A stretch of 64,000 nt of DNA from Pseudoalteromonas xiamenensis (lineage in GTDB: Bacteria; Pseudomonadota; Gammaproteobacteria; Enterobacterales; Alteromonadaceae): NCBI RefSeq assembly GCF_042431545.1, contig NZ_JBHLYX010000007.1; one strand, 5' to 3'. Positions 24,067 to 32,699 of the stretch are shown in pieces. The notes under the pieces were generated by a model that worked only from the letters and a program-made list of their open reading frames with translations, searched no databases and was not told where the DNA came from. A program made the translations under genes and the position numbers. Positions within the stretch are counted from its first letter, which is position 1. Each line of letters begins with the position of its first letter.

Positions 24067-24794
24067 AAGCGACGGAACTATATAAATCCACAACGCACAG
24101 ATGGTTAGTGCTTGGTCGTGATGAAAGCAAACCTGAAAAAATCATCGACACAAACCAATATGTCATTTCAAGCCAAAGTGAGGCGATTATTCTAGACCCA
24201 GGCGGTATCGAGCTTTTTTCGCCGATGCTTGCTGGTATTTTGAAACACATTGATCTTGAAAACATTACGTCGCTGTTTGCATCACATCAAGACCCTGACA
24301 TTATCAGCTCCCTTGGACTTTGGGACAAAACCATACCTAATGCAAAGCTGTATGCGCCGTGGCTTTGGGAAGGTTTTATCCGCCACTTTGGAATGGAAAA
24401 TATTACCTACGTCCCTATCAAAGACGAAGGTGGTGAAGTTAGAGTCGGTAGCGCCACCTTAAAGTTTATCCCTGCGCATTACTTGCATTCTTCAGGTAAC
24501 TTTAACGTGTATGATCCTGCAGCAAAAATTCTGATGAGCGGCGACATTGGCGCAGCACTTGAAGATCACAATGCACCAATGTTTGTAGAAGATTTTGGTA
24601 GCCATGTGAAAAAAATGGAATATTTCCACAAACGATGGATGCCCTCGAACAGAGCCAAAGCTAATTGGATTGCACGAGTGCGAGAACTCGATATTGAAAT
24701 TATGGCTCCTCAACACGGCCGCGTATTCAAAGGTGAAATGGTCGAGGAATTCCTTGCTTGGTTCGCAAAACTCGACGTCGGCATTGCAAGTTAG
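24063..24794 (+). CDS. ODP-like di-iron metallo-beta-lactamase-fold protein
   Basis: A 243-residue protein with the beta-lactamase fold of flavodi-iron proteins but no flavodoxin domain. Metal ligands are all present: H75, D77, D79 (HQDPD), H142 (HYLHSSGN), D161 (MSGDIGA) and H218 (PQHGR). This matches the oxygen-binding di-iron protein (ODP) that signals to a chemoreceptor, and also the catalytic domain of FprA-like oxygen/NO reductases. Start is TTG at 24063, overlapping the previous stop, with GAGGAG eight bases upstream. It most likely senses O2 or Fe(II) and signals through the MCP-like partner. Confidence 0.8.
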   Translation: MKATELYKSTTHRWLVLGRDESKPEKIIDTNQYVISSQSEAIILDPGGIELFSPMLAGILKHIDLENITSLFASHQDPDIISSLGLWDKTIPNAKLYAPWLWEGFIRHFGMENITYVPIKDEGGEVRVGSATLKFIPAHYLHSSGNFNVYDPAAKILMSGDIGAALEDHNAPMFVEDFGSHVKKMEYFHKRWMPSNRAKANWIARVRELDIEIMAPQHGRVFKGEMVEEFLAWFAKLDVGIAS

Positions 24795-24809
24795 CCAACC
24801 ATTCCAAAT

Positions 24810-24829
24810 CGCGCTGTAAAAACAGCGCG
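24810..24829 (+). terminator. Terminator after the ODP-like gene
   Basis: Perfect 8-bp stem CGCGCTGT / ACAGCGCG with an AAAA loop, followed by a pyrimidine-rich tract. Confidence 0.7.
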
Positions 24830-24861
24830 TTTCAACTCTCTCTTAAAACCAACTACCAGTG

Positions 24862-25212
24862 TTAACTGTCAGACCATACAGCGAGCTCATTGCCGCTTGG
24901 TTCTTTAAATTGAAAACGACGTCCACCCGGAAAGCTAAAAATTTCCTTAACTATCTGACCTCCGTGCTGCTTCACAATTTCATATGTGTCTTCCAAGTTT
25001 TGGCTATAGATCACTAACAACGCACCACCCCGCTCACTTTCCGAGCAAAGGTCATTGGCATAAAAGCCGCCAGTTAATCCTGCATTATCAAACGCGACAT
25101 ATTCTGGGCCGCAGGAGGTAAAGTTCCAACCAAATACAAGTTCAAAAAAGCGTTGTGTCTTTTCAATATGAGCAGCAGGAAACTCCACGTAATCCAAATG
25201 ATTGTGTTGCAT
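24862..25212 (-). CDS. VOC (glyoxalase/bleomycin-resistance fold) protein
   Basis: A 116-residue single-domain VOC protein. The first strand HNHLDYVEFPAAHIEKTQRFF and the closing FQFKEPSGNELAVWSD follow the family pattern, with candidate metal residues H5-region, E and the terminal E of GNELAVW. Members dimerise and bind metal; without experimental data the substrate is unknown. The ATG at 25212 has GGAG seven bases upstream; an upstream in-frame start lacks one. Convergent with the ODP-like gene and divergent from the GH3 gene. Confidence 0.85.
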   Translation of the reverse strand: MQHNHLDYVEFPAAHIEKTQRFFELVFGWNFTSCGPEYVAFDNAGLTGGFYANDLCSESERGGALLVIYSQNLEDTYEIVKQHGGQIVKEIFSFPGGRRFQFKEPSGNELAVWSDS

Positions 25213-25298
25213 AAACAAACTCCGTTTTTCAAAAAGCACTGCGAGCGTGCTCTGACCATGTTACATTAAGCTTAAGTTTAGCAGTTAGGTGATTAGAT

Positions 25299-27113
25299 TT
25301 GCGTCACTTTTTGTCTCTTTTTGTGTTTTTAGCAGGGTTTCTTATGCCGCACCACGCCATCGCATTGAATCAGGATGATATTCGTTTTGCCCTTGGACAA
25401 AAAATCATGCTGGACTTCCGTTATTTTTGTGAAAAAGGAGATGGGTCAACTTGCCGAACTCCAGTTACAACTCTCCCAGCACCACTTGCGAAAGTGATTG
25501 AAAAACACCAAATTGGCGGTGTCATTTTATTTTCTGAAAATACTCAGACGATTTCACAAACTTTCCAACTTACATCAGAGTTTTTAGCCGCAAATCAGCG
25601 TAATGAAAAATCAGTTCCACTTTTTATAGCAATTGATCAAGAAGGAGGCCGAGTCGCTAGACTTAATCGAGAAGAAGCCACTTCTTTTACCGGTAACATG
25701 AGCATAGGTGCAACATATCCGCGCAAAGGCACATATTACGCCACAGAAGTCGCTTCGGTGATAGCCACAGAACTCAATCACCTTGCTATAAACGTAAACT
25801 TCGCCCCAACCGTTGATGTAAATATGAACCCGAGTAATCCGGTAATAAACGTGCGTTCGTTTGGAGAAGACCCTGAAATCGTCGCGAAACTCGGCGCAGC
25901 TCAGGTTACAGCTATGGAAAACGCCGGTGTCATCAGCGCGTTGAAACATTTTCCCGGACATGGCGATACGCACGTAGATAGCCACACCGGATTGCCACTG
26001 GTTTCACATGATAAGAAAACCATCTTTGCAACGGACCTCAAACCCTTTGTAGAAATAATCAAAACAGCGCCACCTGGGATGATTATGACAGCCCACATTC
26101 AATATCCTTATCTAGATGACTCCACCGTAACGAGTGCAAGTGGTAAAGCAATGGTGCGCCCAGCCACCATGTCGAAGAAGATAATGACAGAGCTGCTAAG
26201 AGACGAACTAGGCTACAAAGGTGTCACGATAACAGATGCACTTGATATGGCTGGTATTAGCGCGTTTTTTGACCCTCTTCAAGCCGTGATTGAAACGTTC
26301 AACGCGGGTGTCGATATAGCGCTAATGCCAGTGCCTATTCGCTCCATTGCTGACATTCACCGATTTGATGCCTTTATGGACAACCTAACGGAAGAAGTTG
26401 TAAAAGGGCGCATATCAAAAACACTTTTAGACGCATCTTTACAACGCGTGTTAACGCTAAAAAAATCTCTGAAAAGCATTAATCCCTACACAGTAACGCA
26501 AGCTAAATCAGTGATAGGTAATCCATCACATCGAGCGCTTGAAAAAGCACTCGCGCTCGATTCAATCACTCTTGTAAAAAACGATAACGTTTTACCACTT
26601 ACAAGCACACAGAAGTTACACATCATTACCCCTGATAGTCGAAAAGGTGAAGCATTGAAACAAGCAATGTTAAAGATAAACAGCGCTCTATCAATCACTT
26701 ATTCGAGCTTGCAAGCACTAGATGAAACTGTCGTAAAACATCACATTGAACAGGCAAATATGATCATTGCGGCTCACGCGTCTCCTCAGCAAAGCGCTGT
26801 AGAAATTGGCGGAGCAGAAGATGTTGAACTATTAAAATCACATAGATTGCAGGCCGCCAAGCAGCCAACAACATTAATGAAACTCATGGGCCATGCTCAA
26901 GATGTGGGGAAAAAAACCGTTTTCATCAGCCTACGCGCACCATATGAAATAGCGGAATTCTCGAAGCTTAGCGATGCAGTGCTTGCAAGCTATGCGTACA
27001 ACATCGACGTAGATTCGGAACGTGAAGTCTCGGGGCCTGCATTTACTGCTCTTGCAGAAGTAATTCTTGGCAAACACCAAGCAAATGGAGTATTGCCGGT
27101 GACGATTAAATAA
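25299..27113 (+). CDS. Exported GH3 beta-N-acetylhexosaminidase
   Basis: A 604-residue two-domain glycoside hydrolase family 3 enzyme with a signal peptide (residues 1-22, ending AIA). The N-terminal barrel shows DQEGGRVARL, NFAPTVDVN, KHFPGHGDTHVDSH with the family histidine, and the nucleophile in ITDALDMAGI. A C-terminal alpha/beta domain follows (about 400-600). It probably releases N-acetylglucosamine from chitin or peptidoglycan fragments in the periplasm; it is longer than cytosolic NagZ (about 340). TTG start with AGGTGA seven bases upstream. Confidence 0.88.
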   Translation: MRHFLSLFVFLAGFLMPHHAIALNQDDIRFALGQKIMLDFRYFCEKGDGSTCRTPVTTLPAPLAKVIEKHQIGGVILFSENTQTISQTFQLTSEFLAANQRNEKSVPLFIAIDQEGGRVARLNREEATSFTGNMSIGATYPRKGTYYATEVASVIATELNHLAINVNFAPTVDVNMNPSNPVINVRSFGEDPEIVAKLGAAQVTAMENAGVISALKHFPGHGDTHVDSHTGLPLVSHDKKTIFATDLKPFVEIIKTAPPGMIMTAHIQYPYLDDSTVTSASGKAMVRPATMSKKIMTELLRDELGYKGVTITDALDMAGISAFFDPLQAVIETFNAGVDIALMPVPIRSIADIHRFDAFMDNLTEEVVKGRISKTLLDASLQRVLTLKKSLKSINPYTVTQAKSVIGNPSHRALEKALALDSITLVKNDNVLPLTSTQKLHIITPDSRKGEALKQAMLKINSALSITYSSLQALDETVVKHHIEQANMIIAAHASPQQSAVEIGGAEDVELLKSHRLQAAKQPTTLMKLMGHAQDVGKKTVFISLRAPYEIAEFSKLSDAVLASYAYNIDVDSEREVSGPAFTALAEVILGKHQANGVLPVTIK

Positions 27114-27196
27114 TACGAATTTTCAAAGCGTTAGTCGCAAATAATGCCGCGATACGAATTAGAAAGTTTTACTGAAATGAATTGAGAGAGTTTGTC

Positions 27197-27928
27197 ATGT
27201 GGTTAAATTGTGATTTAGGGGAAAGTTTTGGTGCGTGGTCAATGGGCCTCGATAATGAAGTGATGCCCTATATCGATGCAGCAAATATTGCCTGCGGCTT
27301 TCATGCCGGTGATCCCGTTGTTATAGCAAAAACCCTTTCACTTGCGAAACTGCATGATTTAAAAATTGGCGCTCACCCAAGTTACCCAGATAAAGAAGGC
27401 TTTGGACGAAGAAGCATGAAGCTTGAAAGCAATGAACTGATTCACTGCTTACATTACCAAATTGCCGCACTTGAAGGTATGGCACGTACACAAGGTTTAC
27501 AACTTGACTACGTTAAACCCCATGGCGCACTTTATAACGACATGATGGCCAACACTGAGTCACTTGAAGTCGTTATGAAGGCGGTATCGAGCTATTCTTG
27601 TACACTCAAGTTAATGCTGCTTGCAACTAAAGAACAAGATGCACATCGCGCACTTGCAAAAAGATACCAACTCCAACTTTATTTTGAAGCATTTGCTGAC
27701 CGACTGTATACCGATGAGGGGATGCTTGTTTCCAGAAACAAACCTCTTGCCGTTCATTCAAGTGAGAAAGTACTAGAGCAAGTAGCGTGTTTATCAAAAT
27801 ACGGCCACGTAATTACAGAAAATGGTCAGAAACTGTCAATGAAGGCAGACACGCTTTGCGTACATGGTGATAATTTCGAGGCAATTACTGAAATAAAAAG
27901 AATTCGTGACGTACTTAGTTTCCGATGA
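27197..27928 (+). CDS. pxpA: LamB/YcsF family protein, 5-oxoprolinase subunit A
   Basis: A 243-residue PxpA protein: LNCDLGESFGAW at the start, ANIACGFHAGDP with the metal/active-site region, IGAHPSYPDKEGFGRR, VKPHGALYND and the closing LCVHGDN. PxpA acts with PxpB and PxpC to hydrolyse 5-oxoproline to glutamate using ATP. Neither partner is next to it here. The ATG at 27197 is preferred (GAGAGAG six bases upstream) over a TTG five codons earlier. It follows the GH3 gene by about 85 bases on the same strand. Confidence 0.9.
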   Translation: MWLNCDLGESFGAWSMGLDNEVMPYIDAANIACGFHAGDPVVIAKTLSLAKLHDLKIGAHPSYPDKEGFGRRSMKLESNELIHCLHYQIAALEGMARTQGLQLDYVKPHGALYNDMMANTESLEVVMKAVSSYSCTLKLMLLATKEQDAHRALAKRYQLQLYFEAFADRLYTDEGMLVSRNKPLAVHSSEKVLEQVACLSKYGHVITENGQKLSMKADTLCVHGDNFEAITEIKRIRDVLSFR

Positions 27929-27981
27929 TTAGAAATTGCAAAATTTTTATTTTGAAACCAAAGGTTATTGCATTAGAAAAC

Positions 27982-28010
27982 AAAAAAGCCGCTCAGAGAG
28001 CGGCTTTTTT
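27982..28010. terminator. Bidirectional terminator pxpA / surface lipoprotein
   Basis: AAAAAAGCCGCTC / GAGCGGCTTTTTT, a 13-bp perfect stem with a 3-base loop between converging genes. Confidence 0.95.
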
Positions 28011-28022
28011 ACTAACTTAGAA

Positions 28023-29627
28023 TTAGTTAGTACCACCAGTAGACGTTGCACAGGCAACTGAAACCGTTGCTGATTCTGCAGTACCATCCGCAGTAATTGT
28101 TGCAGACGTAGGTGCTACACCTGCAAGACGAGGATTGATACTTACATTGTAAGTACTACCTTGTACTAAGTTTGCTAATGTATATGCACCACCTGAACCA
28201 GAAGCTACAGAAGCTGCTTTATTAGGCAAACTGTAAGTTACGGTTGCGCCTGATAAAGGTTTTGTGACAGTAGCATCGTTAGAGCATACTGTAGATAGGT
28301 TGAACGTTTCAGAAACTGTTTGCACTGGGTTTGTCAATGTTACAGGCAGGAATCCACATACCGCAACTTCAGTACCCGATGTATACCAAACGTTACCAGA
28401 CGTATCTCTGATTGTTACTTTTGCTGTTGCTCCAGCCGAAATACCGTAATATTGCGCAACTGATGCCGCAATAAACGTCGCTGACGTTGCGCCTGGTTTT
28501 AGATAACCACCTACCCCAGCATCCACAGAACTGACATTTACATATAGACCACCAGCCGGCACTGCATCGCCAGATATCGTTACCCCCATGTCCGATTGAC
28601 ACGAAGGTGCTGCGTCAGAAACGGCAAAAAAGGTCAAGTGGTTCGTAGTAAAGTTAACTTTATAGCTACTTGTACCTACCATTTCACCAACAGTCGCCTT
28701 ATTTGTTTCTCTTGACCATTTTGCCGTATCTTCATTATAAGAAGATAGGTCTAGCTGGTCACCCGTTTGAATAGTACGACCAAGGCTCGCAATTTTCGTT
28801 GTCGCAGGAACATTAACGCTTACTGCAATCGGTGATGAAAATTGCTTGATTTTCACACCAGTGTCGTCCTTCATTTCAATGTTAGCAACACCTGCAGTAA
28901 TTGCTACACCATTTGATTCTACACCACTTAAACCTTGAGGCGTAATCTGCGCTGCAGAACCTGATTCTTTTGAAGCTGTAGTTAAAGCAAGAGAAACTTT
29001 TGAACCAGTAATTGCGTTGCCCGATGCGTCACGCATAACCGTACCAGCTTCAACCGCTACAGTTGAATCTGCACCACCACTTGCAGCTTGAGCAGTGATA
29101 GTTTCTGCACTGCTACCGCCAGAGACAGCTTGTTCAACAACGGTTTCTTTTACACCTTCAACATTCGTTGATTTAAGTTCCAAAAGCGATGCCAAGTCAG
29201 CAGACTTGTCGGTCAAATCAAGCGTAAAGCTTTTTGATGCATAACCCGTTGCACTCGCAATCACGATAAGCGAGTTAACTGTTGAGCCTTCTTTTAGCGT
29301 GAAAACAAAACTGCCGTTTGTTAAATCGATAGTGCTAACTGCGTTGCCATTTACATCAAGCACATTCGTTGAAGGCACATTTTCACCGTCTACCGTTTCA
29401 AAAAACTTAAGAGATGCATTTGCAACTACATCTGTTGTATCAACATCCGTTACGTTTGCTGTAACAACAAATGATAATGGCGTCGGGTCTTCAGGAGAAA
29501 CGATGACCGGTGGATTTACTACCGGTGGTGTAACAACAACATTATCATCATTGTCGCTACCACACGCTGTCAATGCCAGTGCAGAGACGACAGACAGAGC
29601 TAATAGAGATTTTTTATTGGTAAGCAT
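28023..29627 (-). CDS. Large exported lipoprotein with Ig-like / carboxypeptidase-regulatory-like domains
   Basis: A 534-residue lipoprotein: signal peptide with lipobox LTAC (Cys near residue 22), a proline-rich linker (TPPVVNPPVIVSPEDP), then beta-rich segments. Residues about 50-150 resemble a carboxypeptidase regulatory-like fold (VNSLIVIASATGYASKSFTL), the middle is rich in G/S/A/T, and the C-terminus carries another such fold (YTLANLVQGSTYNVSINP). Four cysteines lie in the C-terminal half. AAGGA precedes the ATG. It looks like a cell-surface anchored protein; no enzymatic motif was seen. Confidence 0.75.
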   Translation of the reverse strand: MLTNKKSLLALSVVSALALTACGSDNDDNVVVTPPVVNPPVIVSPEDPTPLSFVVTANVTDVDTTDVVANASLKFFETVDGENVPSTNVLDVNGNAVSTIDLTNGSFVFTLKEGSTVNSLIVIASATGYASKSFTLDLTDKSADLASLLELKSTNVEGVKETVVEQAVSGGSSAETITAQAASGGADSTVAVEAGTVMRDASGNAITGSKVSLALTTASKESGSAAQITPQGLSGVESNGVAITAGVANIEMKDDTGVKIKQFSSPIAVSVNVPATTKIASLGRTIQTGDQLDLSSYNEDTAKWSRETNKATVGEMVGTSSYKVNFTTNHLTFFAVSDAAPSCQSDMGVTISGDAVPAGGLYVNVSSVDAGVGGYLKPGATSATFIAASVAQYYGISAGATAKVTIRDTSGNVWYTSGTEVAVCGFLPVTLTNPVQTVSETFNLSTVCSNDATVTKPLSGATVTYSLPNKAASVASGSGGAYTLANLVQGSTYNVSINPRLAGVAPTSATITADGTAESATVSVACATSTGGTN

Positions 29628-30110
29628 AAGCAGTCCTTGTATTCCTTAAATCAAAACGACTCATTTATAAGCAGTTAAACAAGTCATATTTAAACAAGCC
29701 CATCACTCACTTTAGAATTAAGATAAGTGCAGAGCATCATCACACCGGCACAATGTAACGATATTTAACATTTAAAAACACAGGGACTTAATCTCTCCCT
29801 GATCAATTAAGCGATGTAATTTAATACATCAATAGCTAAACCCGATATAGGCTCATATAATCTAGCACAGCAACTCTCGTAAATCTAATTCAAATTGACG
29901 AAAAATTAACTTTCTATGATATTTAAGTTCCTGAAATGCATATAAAGTCATTTGAATACCCATCCGTCTAAGCCGTATCGCTTTTGACAAAGTGACAACG
30001 AGATCACTCCTGCTAAACAAACTCTCTTTGATTGGCGATCTACTTTACAGTATGAGCGTATGAATCTGTTGGGTATATTCACTTTTTGGTTTGCAGAAGT
30101 AACAGCGTGC
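29628..30110. other. AT-rich intergenic region
   Basis: About 480 bases with no open frame of note between the lipoprotein start and the arfB stop. It must hold the lipoprotein promoter on the minus strand. A weak inverted repeat AGGGA / TCCCT lies near 29783-29802. No RNA family was recognised. Confidence 0.5.
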
Positions 30111-30524
30111 CTAAAAATCCACTGACTTTCGGTTTTGTTTTACCGACGCTCGCTTTGACTTGCTGTCAAGTCGCCTTTTTTTGGAAGCAAGTGTGGGTCG
30201 AGTTGCTTTTCGCGCCTTTTCTATACGATTAACCGATGCGACAAGTGTTTGTAGTCGATTAAGTGCATCTTCTTTATTTTGCTCTTGTGTCCGATAAGAC
30301 TGAGCTTTTATGACAACGACGCCATCTTTAGTAATGCGGGAGTCGTTCAAGGCGAGTAATTTCTCTTTGTAAAATTCAGGTAGGCTTGAACGAGGTATGT
30401 CGAACTTTAAATGGATCGCTGAAGAAACTTTATTAACATTTTGACCACCTGCACCTTGCGCACGGATCGCAGTCAGTTCAATTTCCCAATCACCAATACT
30501 CACGGAATTTGAAATTTTTAGCAT
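30111..30524 (-). CDS. arfB: ArfB (YaeJ) peptidyl-tRNA hydrolase, ribosome rescue
   Basis: A 137-residue release-factor-like protein with the catalytic loop AQGAGGQNVNK and the long basic C-terminal tail (KARKATRPTLASKKRR and following) that occupies the empty mRNA channel. It rescues ribosomes stalled without a stop codon, independently of tmRNA. The ATG at 30524 has GAGG six bases upstream; two earlier in-frame ATGs overlap that ribosome site. Confidence 0.94.
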   Translation of the reverse strand: MLKISNSVSIGDWEIELTAIRAQGAGGQNVNKVSSAIHLKFDIPRSSLPEFYKEKLLALNDSRITKDGVVVIKAQSYRTQEQNKEDALNRLQTLVASVNRIEKARKATRPTLASKKRRLDSKSKRASVKQNRKSVDF

Positions 30525-30606
30525 AATCATCCTCAGCTTAAGCCCCAAGTTTACCGAGTCTTAAGCTGGGATGAAACCTTCTTACCCAATAAGTTGGGAA
30601 AAGGGT

Positions 30607-31803
30607 TTAGAAAACGACGTCAACGCCAGCTGTAACAACACCGGTGCGTGTATTCGTTACATTATTATCTAGCGACGAGTAATCTAACTTGAACGCAGCA
30701 GAAGGATGGAAGTCATAACGCATACCAACGGACCAAGTTGATGTATCAACATGCACACCATTCAACGCAGCATTGGTTAGCGCACGTAGCGTTGGCGCAT
30801 TTGGATTAGTAGGATCCGTAGTGACAGGGATAGTACCAAGCTGTGGGTGATTAATTGTCAAAGGAACGGTATCAAAGCGTGAAGCTTTATGTTTATCCTG
30901 GTTTTCTTCGTATGTCGTGTGGATTGTTACGCTACCAATTCGGTATCCGACAGACACAAAGAATTGCTCTTGTGGTGCAAGTACACTGTCATCTACTTCA
31001 AGTTCTGTATATTCAGCATCAACTAGAATATCATTGTAATCAATGCTGAAACCGACGCCGAGGAAGTAACCGCTGTCTTCATTGGTTTGTAATCTTGACG
31101 CTTCATTGCTCAAACCATAATTGTTTAAACCAGCAATCAATTGGCTCAGCGGTGCTGAGTTCACTTCATCTATGGACACATCAGCGACTAAATACGCAGC
31201 TCGTGCGCTAAACCAATCACGGCTCATAGTCCAATTGATACCCCAAATTGATTTCATCTCTGCCGGATCAGCGTACGTGTATGCAACAATATCTTCAGAA
31301 AGATTTCCATAAAGCAATTGAAGACTTGAATCCCAATCACCGAGCGTGTCCGTTCTTAAGTAGCTTGCACCTTCATACGTCGAAAAGCTTAAACCATATA
31401 CCGATTGTGGTGGGCGAACCCAACGGTAAGCATAACCAACATCTAAGTAATCTGAGTATTTATAGAAAGGAATGCGCATTTTACCCGCGTTTACTTGAGA
31501 TGAATCATCAATGTGATAAGTAATATACGCCCATTCAAATTCCGCGTTATAGTCATCACTACCACGCGCAATCACTTGAGAAGTCGCCGTTAGACCTTCC
31601 GTCAAATCAGCTGAGATTTGTACAGCAAATTTCGATTCATTTGAAAATGTTGCATCGTCGTCATAGCCATAAACTTTTTGTTTATCGTTCGTCGCTTGAC
31701 CGGCGTAAACCGACGCAAAACCGTTAATTCTTAAATCAGCTGTTGCAGAAAATGAGGCACCGCAAGCTAAGGCGATACTTAAAGAAACTAGCGTTTTTTT
31801 CAT
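30607..31803 (-). CDS. Outer-membrane porin
   Basis: A 398-residue porin: signal peptide (residues 1-22, ending ATA), then amphipathic strands throughout and a terminal phenylalanine (AGVDVVF), the BAM recognition signal. It starts LRINGFASVYAG, a common first strand of Alteromonadales porins. AAGGA lies upstream. It follows a PstS-like gene by 16 bases on the same strand, so the pair probably serves uptake of the same anion; phosphate is likely but not proven. Confidence 0.85.
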   Translation of the reverse strand: MKKTLVSLSIALACGASFSATADLRINGFASVYAGQATNDKQKVYGYDDDATFSNESKFAVQISADLTEGLTATSQVIARGSDDYNAEFEWAYITYHIDDSSQVNAGKMRIPFYKYSDYLDVGYAYRWVRPPQSVYGLSFSTYEGASYLRTDTLGDWDSSLQLLYGNLSEDIVAYTYADPAEMKSIWGINWTMSRDWFSARAAYLVADVSIDEVNSAPLSQLIAGLNNYGLSNEASRLQTNEDSGYFLGVGFSIDYNDILVDAEYTELEVDDSVLAPQEQFFVSVGYRIGSVTIHTTYEENQDKHKASRFDTVPLTINHPQLGTIPVTTDPTNPNAPTLRALTNAALNGVHVDTSTWSVGMRYDFHPSAAFKLDYSSLDNNVTNTRTGVVTAGVDVVF

Positions 31804-31819
31804 TTATTTGTTCCTTATT

Positions 31820-32221
31820 TTAGAAGCTGAAAACCACTTTGACATCACCCGTCACTGAACCCGATGCAACAAACCCTATATGGTCAGGATTTGCGGCAAC
31901 CAGTTTTAGCATTTCGGCGTCGCTATCAATTTCTTTTGGTGGCGTTCCTTTACCCGTAAAAATAAGCTTAGACCAATACGCTTTAAGTTGGCTTGCCGAT
32001 TTGTTTAAGGCTTTTGTATTAAACTCTTCTGAAACAGGGTTACCTTCAGATAAACGAACAGGCGTAGCTTTGCTACCGTCTGCAAACGTTTTCACTTTTC
32101 CGGTATAGATTTTTTCGATTGTTGAGGCATCAACAGCGTTTGCGTTGCTTGGGTGTACAATAACACTCACATCAGCCGCGGCAGTCATTGAGGCAAATAG
32201 AAGTCCGTAAAGTAGTTTCAT
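31820..32221 (-). CDS. Short PstS-like phosphate-binding protein
   Basis: A 133-residue exported protein with a signal peptide (residues 1-16) and one lobe of a PstS-like fold: VIVHPSNANAVDASTIEKIYTGK, TPVRLSEGNPVSEEFNTKALN, YWSKLIFTGKGTPPKEI and NPDHIGFVASG. True PstS proteins are about 320-350 residues, so this is the small stand-alone type frequent in marine gammaproteobacteria. GGAGG precedes the ATG. No pstCAB genes are nearby; a porin gene follows at once. Confidence 0.82.
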   Translation of the reverse strand: MKLLYGLLFASMTAAADVSVIVHPSNANAVDASTIEKIYTGKVKTFADGSKATPVRLSEGNPVSEEFNTKALNKSASQLKAYWSKLIFTGKGTPPKEIDSDAEMLKLVAANPDHIGFVASGSVTGDVKVVFSF

Positions 32222-32384
32222 AAAACCTCCAGTGGATTTTCCATGGGAAGCGCAAAACTCCGTTTTAGCGCGCAGAGTAATTTACCGGAGATACTAGTTG
32301 ATTATTGGGTAATTTTCTAATTTTATAGGAATTTTTTATGTTGTTTTTTGTATTTTCGAGGAATTTGTACGTTTTTGAAAAGAA

Positions 32385-32402
32385 TGCGGCATCCATGCCG
32401 CA
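32385..32402 (-). promoter_or_regulatory. Leader hairpin upstream of the PstS-like gene
   Basis: TGCGGCAT / ATGCCGCA with a 2-base loop, a perfect inverted repeat followed on the minus strand by TTCTTTT. It lies 164 bases upstream of the PstS-like start and could be an attenuator, or a terminator for antisense transcription. Confidence 0.4.
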
Positions 32403-32480
32403 GCAAGTGCTTGGGAATAACTGTAAATTGCATATCTTGTTCTGCCTCTTTCCTCCTTTTGATTGCACACCAATTGGAAC

Positions 32481-32696
32481 ATGAAACTGGAGAACAAAGC
32501 TCAATCTCAAGGTGCTTTTTTGAAAACTTATTGCATCACAAATAAATCTCCAGAAACCGAATGCTCTGTCATCATCCGTTCTAAAAAGCACGTATCGATT
32601 AAACTTTATCGTACAGACTTGTCTGCACGCCTTAAATCTACTAACGTATTAGCAAAGAAAAAAGCTGATTATTTCTTACTTCAACATCGAAATTAG
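32481..32696 (+). CDS. Possible small basic protein upstream of nhaR
   Basis: A 71-codon frame (MKLENKAQSQG...) rich in lysine and serine, ending three bases before the nhaR ATG, so the two could be translationally coupled. The spacing to its nearest purine-rich site is poor (TTGGAAC directly before ATG). No family is recognised; it may be only leader sequence. Confidence 0.35.
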   Translation: MKLENKAQSQGAFLKTYCITNKSPETECSVIIRSKKHVSIKLYRTDLSARLKSTNVLAKKKADYFLLQHRN

Positions 32697-32699
32697 CGA

